Shown here piece after piece: positions 9,017 to 18,160 of a DNA stretch of 64,000 nucleotides. How positions within the stretch are numbered: position 1 is the first letter of the stretch; every line of letters starts with the position of its first letter. Source of the DNA: Anaerolineae bacterium (lineage in GTDB: Bacteria; Chloroflexota; Anaerolineae; Aggregatilineales; Aggregatilineaceae); contig JAOSJP010000039.1 of NCBI GenBank assembly GCA_027494015.1, positions 263,287 through 327,286 on the forward strand. Direction: 5' to 3'. The notes under the pieces were generated by a model. It made no database searches, had not been told where the DNA came from, and was given only the letters and a program-made list of their open reading frames with translations. Both the position numbers and the translations under genes were made by a program.

Positions 9017-10774
9017 CTAGCCGCCGCGCCCTGCCAACTGGGCCGCCTGGTCAATCGTGTAGTAGTCGTAGTGCTCGCCGCCGTAGATGCCGTCTGTCTC
9101 CACCGGCGCGCTGAACCAGGGCTGAAGCAGCACGTAGCCAACGGGCATATTCAGCGGAATGATCGGAACAAGTCCATCCGCCCCGAAGAACCTTTCCTCG
9201 ATTTGGGCGTACTGGGCGATGCGGGTGTCGGGGTCGCTCTCCGTCATGGCCGCGCGAATCAGGTTGTCCACTTCCGAGCAGGGGCGCTTCATGTCGTTGT
9301 GCAGCGATGCGCAGCCCAGCACATCGTTGACCCAGTTATTGGCGTCGCCGTAGTCGGGGTTCCAGCCCATCGTCCACAGGTGCGGGCGGTCGGCGGCGTT
9401 CTGACGGTAGGAGACGGCGTCAATCAGGCTCTCGAAGCCGTGCTGCTCGATGGTGAACAGGGCCGGGTCGCAGCCCAGCTCGCGCTCAAGCGCGTTGATC
9501 AGGAAGTTGGCCCAGTCCACCCCGCCAGAGAATGCGGCGATCTCCATCGGCGGGAAACCTGTACAGTCAGGATAGCCGGCCTCGGCCATCTGCGCGCGGG
9601 CGTAGTCCGGGTCGTAGCCGACGCCGATCTGGTCGTGAGGCGGCGCGCCGAACATGCCGGGCGGAGTGAAGTGAATCATGGGAACGCCCAGATCGTCCTG
9701 CACGTCGCGGATGAAGGCGGCGCGGTCCACGACGGCAGAGAAGGCGCGACGGACGTGCACGTTGTCGGTCGGCGATTTGTCGAAGGCGAAGCCCAGATAG
9801 AAGACGGACGGGCTGAAGACCTGGTGAAGCTCCTCGGCGTAGGCAGGATCGGCCAGGATGGCCTGCACCTCGGTGCTGGGCACGCTCGTCAGGTCAACCA
9901 GGCCGAACTCGTACTGGGTGAACGCGGAGCCGGCATCCTCGGCGCTGGAGATGATCAGGCGCTCGACGTTGCCAGGCCCAACCAGGTCGGCAGGGATATA
10001 CGGGTTGCGCAGCAGAACACGGCGCGTGCGGCTTTGCTCGTCGAAGACGAAGGGGCCGTTGGTGGTCAGCGCGCCCAGGCGCGTCCACTCGTCGCCGTAC
10101 TGCTCGACGATCTCCTGGGGCACCGGGCGAAAAACCCACATCGTCGTCTGGCTGAGGAAATAACTCGCCGGAAAGTCGAGCGTCACCTGGAGCGTGGTGT
10201 CGTCGGGCGCGGTCACCTGGACGAGATCGCGGTCAGCGTCGGTGAACTGGGCCGGGTCAATGGCCAGAGTGTCGGCGCAGCCGGCCACCGTGCCCGCCAC
10301 GACGTAGCCGTACTCGGACTCAACGCGCGGATCGCAGGCCCGCTTGATGCCGTACTCGATGTCGCCGGCGGTCACCATGCGCAGGATGCTGCCCCGGTGC
10401 TTGGCCGGATCCCAGCGCACCCAGGGCACATCGTCGCGGATGGTGAACGTCCAGACCAGGCCATCATCGCTGGGCGTCCAGGAAGTGGCCAGCTCCGGGT
10501 CCACCTGACCGGGTGTGAGGGGGCTGGCGTTGGTCAGGCCCACGAACAGGTTCTCGATGTAGTCAATGGACACCGAATCGGTCGCAAGCTGCGGGTCGAG
10601 CGTGGCGATCTCGCCAGAGTCCAGCCAGTAGGCGGTGACTGGCTCGGCCTGGCCCAGCAGACCGGCCAGCGGGCCGCCTGAGCTGTCAGCACGGGAGAAG
10701 TCGAGGGGCAGCAGCGCCATCACCAGCATCAGCGTGAAGGCGAGCGCAAACGGTCGGTAGAAGTGCTTCAACAT
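9017..10774 (-). CDS. ABC transporter substrate-binding protein, family 5 (OppA/DppA type)
   Basis: Extracellular solute-binding protein of the oligopeptide/dipeptide class. The 585-residue product has a signal peptide (FALAFTLMLVMALLPLDFSRA) and no obvious lipobox Cys, then the family 5 fold beginning with ATLDPQLATDSVSIDYIENL and continuing with WTFTIRDDVPWV. The hinge-type segment NVHVRRAFSAVVDRAAFIRDV (near residue 340) is characteristic. I choose the ATG at 10774 (MLKHFYRP) over GTGs just upstream because AGGTGG is correctly spaced. A reverse-strand TATAAT at 10829-10824 is 50 bases upstream. No permease or ATPase gene is adjacent, so it is an orphan here and the ligand is unknown. Confidence 0.9.
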   Translation of the reverse strand: MLKHFYRPFALAFTLMLVMALLPLDFSRADSSGGPLAGLLGQAEPVTAYWLDSGEIATLDPQLATDSVSIDYIENLFVGLTNASPLTPGQVDPELATSWTPSDDGLVWTFTIRDDVPWVRWDPAKHRGSILRMVTAGDIEYGIKRACDPRVESEYGYVVAGTVAGCADTLAIDPAQFTDADRDLVQVTAPDDTTLQVTLDFPASYFLSQTTMWVFRPVPQEIVEQYGDEWTRLGALTTNGPFVFDEQSRTRRVLLRNPYIPADLVGPGNVERLIISSAEDAGSAFTQYEFGLVDLTSVPSTEVQAILADPAYAEELHQVFSPSVFYLGFAFDKSPTDNVHVRRAFSAVVDRAAFIRDVQDDLGVPMIHFTPPGMFGAPPHDQIGVGYDPDYARAQMAEAGYPDCTGFPPMEIAAFSGGVDWANFLINALERELGCDPALFTIEQHGFESLIDAVSYRQNAADRPHLWTMGWNPDYGDANNWVNDVLGCASLHNDMKRPCSEVDNLIRAAMTESDPDTRIAQYAQIEERFFGADGLVPIIPLNMPVGYVLLQPWFSAPVETDGIYGGEHYDYYTIDQAAQLAGRGG

Positions 10775-10823
10775 AGTCACCACCTGTCAATCGTTGCTCG
10801 GAGTCGCGGATCACGTCCTGCAT

Positions 10824-10829
10824 ATTATA
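10824..10829 (-). promoter_or_regulatory. -10 element TATAAT of the binding-protein gene
   Basis: A perfect reverse-strand TATAAT within GCTATAAT, 50 bases before the chosen start. Confidence 0.55.
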
Positions 10830-10871
10830 GCGACGATCCGCGCCGGGTGGCTGCACCGGTGAACAGGGGGG

Positions 10872-11058
10872 CCACGAACAAGTTGCTGGGCGATTGCCAG
10901 AACGCCCCTATTCCCCGGCCCCTTCCCCAGCAAAGCTAGGGGAAGGGGAGAAGGTGCCTGTCAGATCGTCCCCCCTCTAGCTCGGCTGGAGGGGGGATTG
11001 AGGGGGGAGGCGTTCCGTGAGCATTCCCGGACTCCTCCTGACAACGGGTTGTTCGTAG
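10872..11058 (+). repeat. Family B element
   Basis: About 187 bases with loosely matching ends (CCACGAACAAG and the complement of TTGTTCGTAG). It contains two GC hairpins: CCCCTTCCCC...GGGGAAGGGG and CCCCCTCTAGCTCGGCTGGA with its G-rich partner. Related copies are at 21822-22006, 16663-16846 (different ends), 46575-46680 and degraded at 27110-27200. Confidence 0.75.
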
Positions 11059-11144
11059 TCTATGGCAGGAAGGGCGCGCGCGAAGGTTGACAGCGACTCG
11101 CTGGGCGCTTGTGGCCGGCGAGGATTTACGGGAGGCAGAACGCG

Positions 11145-11176
11145 GGCTTCCGAAGATTCCGAAACCTTCGGAAGCC
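11145..11176. repeat. Family F hairpin (GGCTTCCGAAG type)
   Basis: GGCTTCCGAAG and CTTCGGAAGCC enclose a short loop. Related palindromes occur at 21739-21772 and 56066-56099, and a remnant is near 63008. A fragment of a family A end (GGTTGACAGCGACTCGCTGG) precedes it at 11081-11104. Confidence 0.75.
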
Positions 11177-11211
11177 TCAAGTCCCACCCTGCTTCAGCGC
11201 AGCGCGCGCGT

Positions 11212-11805
11212 TCACTCCGGCTGCCAGCGATATTCCAGGTGCCGGGCGGTCTCCAGTGCCGTTTCCTGGTTGGTCAGGCGGCTGACGACGTAGAGGGCGG
11301 CGTCAATGCCGGCGGTGATCCCGGCAGAAGTGATGATCTGCCCGTTGTCCACGTAGCGCACGTCGCGCAGGATGGTACAGGCGGGCGCGGTCTCGGCCAG
11401 CTCGTCCAGCGCGCGGTGATGCGTGGTGGCGCGCAGCCCGTCGAGCAGCCCCGCCGCGCCAAGCAGCAGCGCCCCCGTGCAGACCGAGAACACCAGCTCA
11501 GCCCCGCGCGCTTGCTGCCGGATGAAGCTGACGGTGACGGGGTTGTGCCGCTCGTGGCGCGCGCCCAGCCCGCCGGGGACGATCAGGATGTCGGCCTGGG
11601 GCGCGTTGGCGTAAGTGTAGTAGGGCGTGATGCGCAGCCCGCTGCGCGTGGTCACCGGGGGGAGCTGCCGCTCGGCGACCGTCGTGACGGAGAAGGGTAC
11701 CGGGCCGGTAGCGCGCTGGCCGGTGATCGAGAACACCTCCAGCGGGCCGGAAAAGTCGAGCGTGTCTACATCGTCAAACAACATTAGAAGCACTATACGC
11801 GCCAT
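11212..11805 (-). CDS. DJ-1/PfpI family protein, isonitrile hydratase-like
   Basis: Single-domain cytoplasmic protein of the DJ-1/PfpI superfamily, 197 residues. The nucleophile-elbow motif FSVCTGALLLG holds the reactive Cys (near residue 101). GLLDGLRATTHHRALDELAE and SAGITAGIDAALYV follow, as in the isonitrile hydratase/AraC-N-terminal branch rather than the proteolytic PfpI branch. No helix-turn-helix domain follows. The start at 11805 (MARIVLLMLFDDVDTLD) gives a complete domain; AAGGA is ten bases upstream. Substrate unknown. It converges with nothing obvious and stands alone. Confidence 0.87.
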   Translation of the reverse strand: MARIVLLMLFDDVDTLDFSGPLEVFSITGQRATGPVPFSVTTVAERQLPPVTTRSGLRITPYYTYANAPQADILIVPGGLGARHERHNPVTVSFIRQQARGAELVFSVCTGALLLGAAGLLDGLRATTHHRALDELAETAPACTILRDVRYVDNGQIITSAGITAGIDAALYVVSRLTNQETALETARHLEYRWQPE

Positions 11806-11931
11806 GTCAAGAATATCCTTGCTGGCAGGTGCGCCAGCGCAGGACGCTGCACGCACTCTGACCCCTGTCGGCCCCATTGTAGCCTGAGACGCCCCGCGTG
11901 AAAAGGCCGGGTTAAGGCGCGGATGCAGCAA

Positions 11932-12040
11932 AGATCGTCAGCGACCTGCTTAACGCGAGGGGATTGACCTCACCCCCCAGCCTCGCGGCGAGGCGCACCA
12001 GCGCCGAGCGGGGGGAAGCCTGCAGAGCCGTCTGGCGCAA
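11932..12040 (+). repeat. Partial family A element
   Basis: A left end GATGCAGCAAAGATCGTCAG, the ATTGACCTCACCCC arm and GAGCGGGGGGA remain; the right half is lost. Confidence 0.7.
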
Positions 12041-12094
12041 GCAGGGCCGCGTGGTATGCTTGGGACATTGGGCATCTCCACAGGGGGAATTCGC

Positions 12095-13204
12095 ATGGGC
12101 CACGCTGCTGCTGCCATGAGAGAGTCCGCGCCGGTGTTCGTTGTCGGCTATATGCGCTCCGGCACCACGCTGCTGCACAGCATCCTGGCTGCGCATCCCG
12201 CCGTGTTCAGCAGCGCCTACGAGACCAAGTACTTCGAGTACTTCGCGCTGTTCCACCACCTCTACCCTGACCCCCGCGATGAGGAGGCCCGCGCCCGCCT
12301 GATCCAGACCATCGCCGACATCGTCCTCAACGGCAACATCCGCCCCGTCCGGCGCGCCGCGCCCGGTTACTGCCCGGCAGAGCCGCCTTTGCCTCCCGCC
12401 GCGATCGCGGCACTGGTCGCGGCGACGCAGCCTGATCCGGCCTACGGCGCGATCTACCGCCAGGTGTTCGACCACCTGGCAGCGCGGGCGGGTAAGCGCC
12501 GCTGGATCGAGAAGACACCACAGCACACCTACTTCATAGACACGATCAAGGAGGCCATGCCCGACGCGCTGTTCGTGGAGATCGTGCGCGACCCGCGCGA
12601 CGTATTGGCGTCCAAGAAGCGCTACAAAGCGGTGGTCGGCACGTCGCAGAAGTTCAGCCAGGAAGAGCGCGCTTACCTGGCCGTGCAGCGCGTCTACGAT
12701 CCGTTCTGGGATGCGCTGGCCTGGCGTATGGCCACCCGCGCCGTGCGCCAGGCCGAGGAGCGCTGGCGCGACAGCCTGTTCACCGTGCGCTATGAGGGGC
12801 TGGTCGCCGCGCCGGAGGAGACGCTGCGGGCCGCGTGCGACTTCCTGGCGCTGCCCTTCGGCGCGGCCATGCTCGACGTGAAGTGGGTGAGCACTGGCGA
12901 GGGCGTGCGCGAGGACGCGCGCGGCTTCCAGACCGACCCGCTGGGCCGCTGGCGGTCGGCGCTGCGCCCGGCGGAGGTGAGCATCGCGCAGACGCTCACC
13001 GCGCCGTACCTGCGCGCCTTCGGCTATGAGCGGGCGCCGGTCGGCTGGCGCGGGCGGATAGGGCTGGTGCCACTGCTGGCGCGCAGCGGCGGCGAGTTCT
13101 TCATACGGCTGTACCGGCGCTGGCGCATGGGCGGCGTGCCGTTCATGATGGCGACGCTGGCCAACTATCGCCGCGAGCTGGGCAAGCTGCTGCGCCGGCG
13201 CTGA
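12095..13204 (+). CDS. Sulfotransferase family protein
   Basis: Transfers a sulfuryl group from PAPS to an acceptor hydroxyl or amine. The 369-residue product carries the 5'-phosphosulfate loop VGYMRSGTTLLHSILAAHP (residues about 15-33) and the 3'-phosphate motif EIVRDPRDVLASKKRY (near 160), spaced as in the family. There is no signal peptide. The start at 12095 has AGGGGGA seven bases upstream. The acceptor cannot be deduced. PAPS supply would draw on sulfate activation; sat lies at 31.4 kb and an APS reductase at 51.5 kb, but nothing links them physically. Confidence 0.88.
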   Translation: MGHAAAAMRESAPVFVVGYMRSGTTLLHSILAAHPAVFSSAYETKYFEYFALFHHLYPDPRDEEARARLIQTIADIVLNGNIRPVRRAAPGYCPAEPPLPPAAIAALVAATQPDPAYGAIYRQVFDHLAARAGKRRWIEKTPQHTYFIDTIKEAMPDALFVEIVRDPRDVLASKKRYKAVVGTSQKFSQEERAYLAVQRVYDPFWDALAWRMATRAVRQAEERWRDSLFTVRYEGLVAAPEETLRAACDFLALPFGAAMLDVKWVSTGEGVREDARGFQTDPLGRWRSALRPAEVSIAQTLTAPYLRAFGYERAPVGWRGRIGLVPLLARSGGEFFIRLYRRWRMGGVPFMMATLANYRRELGKLLRRR

Positions 13205-13239
13205 GACGCGCCCCTCCGCCAGTGGGAAACCGTTTGAGA

Positions 13240-13350
13240 AGTCATTCCCCCCACCCCAAACCCCTCCTCCCAACAGAGGAGGGAGGGACTTACAGGCGCG
13301 CTCTTCTCCATTCCCCCCTCGTGGGGGAAGGGCCGGGGATGGGGGCAGAG
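13240..13350. repeat. Family C-like core without ends
   Basis: Hairpins CCCCTCCTCCCAAC/GAGGAGGGAGGG and TTCCCCCCTCGTGGGGGAAGGG, then CCGGGGATGGGGGCA, as in family C. The terminal repeats are missing. A family A remnant (AGGTAGGGGCGCTGCTCTGC to GGAGAGGGGG) follows at 13366-13461. Confidence 0.7.
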
Positions 13351-13589
13351 TGCGAGCAAAACGTGCCAGGTAGGGGCGCTGCTCTGCTGCGCCCTGGTTT
13401 ACCTCACCCCCGCTCAGCGCTGACGCGCCTCGCCGCCCCCTCTCCACGTTGGAGAGGGGGTCAGAGCGCGCGCAACCCGAGTGTTGCAGTGTCGTTCGAA
13501 TTTCGTTAGGAGCAAGTTGTGCATTCTGCAAAAATCGCTATGATGATAAGCAAGCACCATGAATCTGTCTCAGTCAGGGAGTCTATGCC

Positions 13590-15107
13590 ATGCGCTTCAA
13601 ATGGATTCTTCTCACGGTTCTTATCGCGGCTCTCGCCCTGCCCGCCTTCGCGTTGAGTTCGCCCGCGCAGGCCCAGGGAGGAGGGACCACCCACGTCGTC
13701 CAGCCGGGCGAGAACCTCTACCGCATCGCCCTCAAGTACGGGACGAGCTGGCCGGTGCTGGCCGCCGCCAATAACCTGGCCAACCCCAACCTGATCTATG
13801 TCGGGCAGGTGCTGATCATCCCCGCCGGCGGGACTCTGCCCCCGGTCACGCCGGCGCCGGCCACTCCCGCGCCGGCCACCCCTCAGCCACCGCCCACAGG
13901 AACCTACACTGTTGTCGCCGGAGACACCCTGTCGCGCATTGCCGCGCGCTTTGGCACAACCGTTGCCGCGCTGGTGCAGGCCAACAACATTGTCAATCCG
14001 AACCTGATCTACGTCGGGCAGGTGCTGATCATCGCCGGCGGCACCGTGCCAGTGCCGCAGCCCACAGCGGCACCCGGCCAGCCGACCGTAGCACCACAGC
14101 CAACCACGGCGCCCGGCCAGCCGACCACAGCGCCGCAGCCGACACAGCCCCCCGCGCCCACTCCCGTGCCGTCCACCGGCGGGTTTGAGCTGGGCAGCCA
14201 TGTCGAGAGCTTCGCCTACCCTGACCTGATGCGCCAGGCGGGCATGACCTGGGTGAAGCGCCAGGTTAAGTATAAGCTGGGCGACTCGCCGCAGGGCGTT
14301 GCGGGCATGATCAACCAGGCGCACAGCCAGGGCTTCCGTGTCTTGCTGGGCATCGTCGGCGACCCGGCGCAGCTCGGCGCGGGCGGCGCGGGCTACATGG
14401 ATCAGTACGCCGGTTTCCTGGCGGGTGTGGCAGCGCTCGGCCCGGACGCGATCGAGGTGTGGAACGAGCAGAACCTCGACCGCGAATGGCCGCGCGGCCA
14501 GATCAACCCGACCACCTACACGCAGATGCTATCTAAGGCGTACACGGCGATCAAGCGAGCCAATCCCAGCGTGATGGTCATCAGCGGCGCGCCGTCGCCC
14601 ACCGGCGCGGAGGGGGCGTTTGGCACCGATCGCGTGTGGAACGACGATCGCTACATTCGCGGCATGGCGGCGGCGGGCGCAGCCAATTACATGGACTGCC
14701 TGGGCGTCCACTACAATGAGGGCATCATCTCGCCCGATCAGACCAGCGGCGATCCGCGCGGCGACAACTACTACACGCGCTACTTCTGGGGCATGGTCAA
14801 CACCTACTGGAATGCCTTTGGCGGGGCCAAGACGCTCTGTTTCACCGAGCTAGGCTACCTGTCACCGGAGGGCCTCGGCCCGCTGCCGGCGGGCTTCGAG
14901 TGGGCGGGTAATGTGACCGTCGCCCAGCAGGCGCAGTGGCTCGGTCGTGCAACGCAGCTCGCGCGCGGCAGCGGCAAGATTCGCCTGATGATCGTCTGGA
15001 ACATGGACTTCACCACCTACGGGGCAGACCCGCAGGCAGGTTATGCCATCGTCCGGCCAGGGGGATCGTGCCCGGCCTGCTCGACGCTTGGCGCGGCGAT
15101 GCGTTAG
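13590..15107 (+). CDS. Secreted protein with two LysM domains and a glycoside hydrolase-like barrel
   Basis: Probable wall-bound enzyme, 505 residues. A signal peptide (residues 1-29, ending SSPAQAQ) is followed by two LysM domains (about 34-78 and 108-152) sharing [13 protein letters not shown], which bind peptidoglycan or chitin-like glycans. A Pro/Thr/Gln linker (about 155-195) leads to a TIM-barrel domain resembling clan [11 protein letters not shown] (Glu near 293) and CFTELGY (Glu near 420) are placed like the acid/base and nucleophile. The substrate is uncertain. SD AGGGAG lies close upstream, and TATGAT is about 50 bases before the start. Confidence 0.85.
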   Translation: MRFKWILLTVLIAALALPAFALSSPAQAQGGGTTHVVQPGENLYRIALKYGTSWPVLAAANNLANPNLIYVGQVLIIPAGGTLPPVTPAPATPAPATPQPPPTGTYTVVAGDTLSRIAARFGTTVAALVQANNIVNPNLIYVGQVLIIAGGTVPVPQPTAAPGQPTVAPQPTTAPGQPTTAPQPTQPPAPTPVPSTGGFELGSHVESFAYPDLMRQAGMTWVKRQVKYKLGDSPQGVAGMINQAHSQGFRVLLGIVGDPAQLGAGGAGYMDQYAGFLAGVAALGPDAIEVWNEQNLDREWPRGQINPTTYTQMLSKAYTAIKRANPSVMVISGAPSPTGAEGAFGTDRVWNDDRYIRGMAAAGAANYMDCLGVHYNEGIISPDQTSGDPRGDNYYTRYFWGMVNTYWNAFGGAKTLCFTELGYLSPEGLGPLPAGFEWAGNVTVAQQAQWLGRATQLARGSGKIRLMIVWNMDFTTYGADPQAGYAIVRPGGSCPACSTLGAAMR

Positions 15108-15138
15108 GCGCGAAACCCACGCACAGCACGCAGGAAAC

Positions 15139-15170
15139 TGTAGGGGCGGGTTTACAAACCCGCCCCTATA
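15139..15170. repeat. Family D palindrome
   Basis: TGTAGGGGCGGGTTTACAAACC and its near-perfect complement, 30 bases after the LysM gene, where it could also act as a 3' hairpin. Confidence 0.85.
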
Positions 15171-15236
15171 AGCTATCGCGTATACCATGAGCCTCGAACA
15201 CCCCATCGCATCGCGAACCGGGACACGCACGCCCTG

Positions 15237-15428
15237 CTAAGGCGCGCGCTCGCTGCGGTGCAGCAGCAGCGTGCTGCCCAGGATGAGCAGCGCACAGGTG
15301 ATCTGCCCGATCACATAGGCGCTCTGCTCGCGCTCCAGCGCGGCGAGCACGCTGAACGCCACCACGCCGGCCAGCGCCACCCCATCCACAACCAGCAGCA
15401 GCGTGCGCATTCCCGGTGAGAGCTTCAC
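15237..15428 (-). CDS. Small two-helix membrane protein
   Basis: A 63-residue product with two hydrophobic helices (LLLVVDGVALAGVVAFSVLAA and IGQITCALLILGSTLLL). I start at the GTG at 15428 because AAAGGCG is six bases before it. A reverse-strand TATAAT at 15463-15458 is 30 bases upstream, which supports a real transcription unit. No family recognised. It is convergent with the LysM gene. Confidence 0.6.
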   Translation of the reverse strand: MKLSPGMRTLLLVVDGVALAGVVAFSVLAALEREQSAYVIGQITCALLILGSTLLLHRSERAP

Positions 15429-15612
15429 GGTCACCGCCTTTCTGTGCGTCTGCCCCCATTATAGACCACTCCGGCCAGGCACAGCATCCCTTACGGCAAG
15501 ATAGAGCGTTGATATAGTATTGAGGTTCCATTTATTTCTTGTGAGAAACCATGTTATTCTAAGAATGCATACGGGTGATCGAAGTCAAGCCCCCCTGGCT
15601 TGAGGTGCTGTC

Positions 15613-16377
15613 ATGTCACAACGGAGCATCGTGCAACGCTTGATCGCGTTTCTCAAGCGGCCAGACGCTTTGGGCTATCCATCCGCCGGGCCTCCACGCC
15701 GCTCCTACGACGATTTCGCGCCACGTGAGTACGACGCTGCCGGTCACACGCCGGAAGGCAGCGATCCTGTGCGCGAGCCGCCGGAGGGTGCCCTGGCCCC
15801 GTCGCGCCCGGCCTTCTCCGGCTACGCGCCGCCCCCGCAGCGCGACCGCCTGACGCCCCCGCCGCGCCAGCCGCGTTACGACGACGCCCCGCGCGAGCCG
15901 CGCGAGCGCCCTCTCTACGCCCCCCCGCCGCCGGCTCACGAAGCAGCACGCCCATTCACCGGCCTGCCTGTCCAGGCCGAGCCGCGCCAACCCGGCTATG
16001 CGTCGCGCCTGGATGCGCTGGTTATGCGCGCCCTGCAGCAGTTCAGCGCGCGCTTCGGTTTCATCATCCGTTACGATGGCAGCGGACGGATGCGCTATGT
16101 GACCGGGCGCGACATCGGCGGGCGCTATGTGGACCATACGGCTATCGCCCCCGACCGGCGCGCGCTGGCCCATACGCTGCGCACCGGGGAATCCAACCTG
16201 TTTGTGCACCAGCAGCGGAGCATGAGCGGAGCGGTGCTGTGCGGACCGGTGCGCGTGAATGGCGAGGTCATCGGCGCGCTGTACCTGGACGGGCCAGTCC
16301 AGGGCCGTCTGTACCGGGGGATCTTCGAGATTTTCTGCGATCAGATCGCGCGCCTGCTGGCCGACGAGGCGGCCTAG
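15613..16377 (+). CDS. GAF-like domain protein with Pro/Arg-rich N-terminus
   Basis: A 254-residue soluble protein. Residues 1-125 are low complexity, rich in Pro, Arg, Asp and Tyr, and probably disordered. Residues about 130-250 resemble a GAF sensor domain: LDALVMRALQQFSARFGFII, a middle segment with SNLFVHQQRSMSGAVLCGPV, then the GAF ending VNGEVIGALYLDGPVQG and FCDQIARLLAD. No output domain is attached. FHA- or phosphothreonine-linked GAF proteins can look similar, but no FHA is seen. Ligand unknown. No RBS is strong; GTGCTGTC precedes the ATG. Confidence 0.75.
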   Translation: MSQRSIVQRLIAFLKRPDALGYPSAGPPRRSYDDFAPREYDAAGHTPEGSDPVREPPEGALAPSRPAFSGYAPPPQRDRLTPPPRQPRYDDAPREPRERPLYAPPPPAHEAARPFTGLPVQAEPRQPGYASRLDALVMRALQQFSARFGFIIRYDGSGRMRYVTGRDIGGRYVDHTAIAPDRRALAHTLRTGESNLFVHQQRSMSGAVLCGPVRVNGEVIGALYLDGPVQGRLYRGIFEIFCDQIARLLADEAA

Positions 16378-16419
16378 CGCGCCGCCTTGCGAGCGGGCCT
16401 GCCCTGCCACGCTTTCCGA

Positions 16420-16502
16420 GCCGCAGAGACGCCGTGAGCGCGGAGGAAAGCAGGGAGTTGTCGGAGGCACCTTCTCTGCGTCCTCTGTGTCTCTGCGGTT
16501 CA
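16420..16502. repeat. Family G inverted repeat
   Basis: CCGCAGAGACGCCGTGAG at one end and CCTCTGTGTCTCTGCGG at the other, matching the copies at 1897 and 45759. Confidence 0.75.
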
Positions 16503-16539
16503 GGCACTGCGCCCCCAGTGTGAAACGCCCCGCCTTGTC

Positions 16540-16893
16540 GGGTGTGAGCAAAAGTTGACAGCGACTTGCTGGACGCGGGGATATTGACCTCACCCCCAGC
16601 CTCGCGGCGCGTCAGCGCCGAGCGGGGGTGAGGTCAGCCAGGGCGCAGCAGAGCAGCGCCCCATGTGCACCAACTCAAGGGTTTTGGGCGCGGGCACGGG
16701 CGGAACGCCCTCCCTGGCCCCTCCCCGGCCAAGCCAGGGAGGGGGAAAACGCCCCCTCTGGCGATCAAAGTCCCCCTCTCTAGCTCGGCTGGAGAGGGGG
16801 ATTGAGGGGGAGAGGCGTGTGCAGCCAGGCTTAAGTTGGTGCACATGGGCGCAGCAGAGCAGCGCCCCTACCTGACAGGTTTTGCACGCACCC
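16540..16893 (+). repeat. Family A element interrupted by a B-core element
   Basis: Begins GGGTGTGAGCAAAAGTTGACAG and ends GGTTTTGCACGCACCC. The flanks CGCCTTGTC (16531-16539) and CGCTTTGTC (16894-16902) look like an old target duplication. The core hairpin is shortened, and the right arm is split by the insertion at 16663-16846. Confidence 0.85.
16663..16846. mobile_element. B-core miniature element with distinct ends
   Basis: 184 bases with the terminal inverted repeat ATGTGCACCAACTCAAG / CTTAAGTTGGTGCACAT (16 of 17). Inside are the same two hairpins as family B (CCCTCCCTGGC...GCCAGGGAGGG and CCCCCTCTCTAGCTCGGCTG). A 22-base direct repeat of the interrupted family A element, starting GGGCGCAGCAGAGCAG, lies on both sides (16641-16662 and 16847-16868). 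Confidence 0.85.
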
Positions 16894-16980
16894 CGCTTTG
16901 TCCGCTGACTGTTGCGCCAGACGAGAATCCGCTATCATTGGCCCGTAGAGGCGTATCACCCAGAGCGCCAGAGGATCGCG

Positions 16981-18092
16981 ATGACACGTCTGCCCACCCT
17001 GCGTCAGCGCCGCCTGGGAGCGCTGCTGGCCCTCGTCCTGCTGCTGCTGACGCTGCCCGTTCTCGCCCAGGACGGCGATGCCGTCTCCACTGTGAACGGC
17101 GAGCCTATCGCGCGCGAGGCGTTTCACGCCCGCGTGCGTCTGGTGCGCTGGCAGTACCTCAAAGAGCTGACGACGCTCTACGAGCTGACCGGCGGCAACC
17201 TGGCCCTGGGCGCGCAGTACGCCTTGCGCCTGGTCACCAACCTCGGAGACCCGGCGGCGCTCGGCGATGCGGTGCTGGCTGAGATGGAGACGGAGCGCCT
17301 GCTGTGGCAGACCGGTGAGCAGATGGGCCTGACGCCCACCGCCGAAGACGCCGAGGCGCGCGAAGCAGCCTTCTTCAGCCTGTGGACGAGCGTGCCGGTG
17401 AGTGACCTGGCCGCCAGCGCGGACGCGCAGGCGTTCATCGCCGACTGGTACGCGGGCGCAGAGGCGGCGTCTGGCCTGGTGCGCGACGACTTCGCGGTTC
17501 TGTTCGCCACCGAAGCGTTGCGCACCCGGCTCTATGAGCACCTGGCCGCCAGCGTGCCCACCGAGGAGTCGGCGGTGCGCTCGCGGCACATTCTGTGCAG
17601 CTTCCACCCGCAGAACGTGAGCGACACCACCCCCCCCACCGCCGAAGAGCGCGCCGCCGCGCAAAGCTGCATGCGGGGCGCGCAGGCGCGGCTGGCGACA
17701 GGCGAGTCGTTCGCGGGGGTGGCCGCCGCGCTATCCGACGACCAGGGTAGCGCGTCTCAGGGCGGCGACTTGGGCTGGGTGCTGCTCAGCTTCCTGACCG
17801 AGGGTATGCCGACGCCGTCCGCGATGCCGCACTCAACGCCATCATCGGGCCGGTGGAGACCGAGTTCGGTCTGCACCTGATCGAGGTGCTCGACCGGCGG
17901 GTGCAGGAACTCACGACGGAGGAACTCGATGCGACGCGCCAGGGCTACTTTGACCTGTGGATCGAGTCGCTGCGCGAGGACGCGACCCTGACGCGCGCCC
18001 CGGATTGGGATGCCGGCGTGCCCGCCGAGCCAGCCCTGGCCGACCTGGACGCGCCCGTGCTGGAGGCGATTGAGCGGCTGAGGGCGCGTTAG
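16981..18092 (+). pseudogene. PpiC/SurA-type peptidyl-prolyl isomerase, frameshifted
   Basis: Exported foldase. A signal peptide (residues 1-29, ending LPVLAQ) is followed by a SurA-like helical part (about 30-190, with NGEPIAREAFHARV) and a parvulin domain: RSRHILCSF, ATGESFAGVAAALSDD, GGDLGWV. The frame is lost at the GGG at 17802-17804; after it the next frame gives YADAVRDAALNAIIGPVETE and FGLHLIEVLDRR, the expected parvulin ending. Restoring one G gives about 370 residues. The break is probably a sequencing error rather than a real null. The start at 16981 is preceded by AGAGG; TATCAT about 49 bases upstream is -10-like. Confidence 0.85.
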
Positions 18093-18160
18093 GGGGCGCG
18101 GCGCGCCCGTAGGGATGCCGCCCGCGCGCACGACTGTACTCAGAGAAGGGATGGTGGACG

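Noticed and set aside
13506..14324. 272-codon reverse open frame
   Set aside because: Antisense to the LysM gene, Gly/Arg-rich with no recognisable domain.
17795..17810. Programmed ribosomal frameshifting in the foldase gene
   Set aside because: No slippery heptamer or downstream stimulator is evident, and three other genes have the same kind of homopolymer loss.
17853..18092. Separate small gene METEFGLHLIEVL
   Set aside because: It is the C-terminus of the PpiC foldase displaced by a one-base loss, without its own ribosome site.
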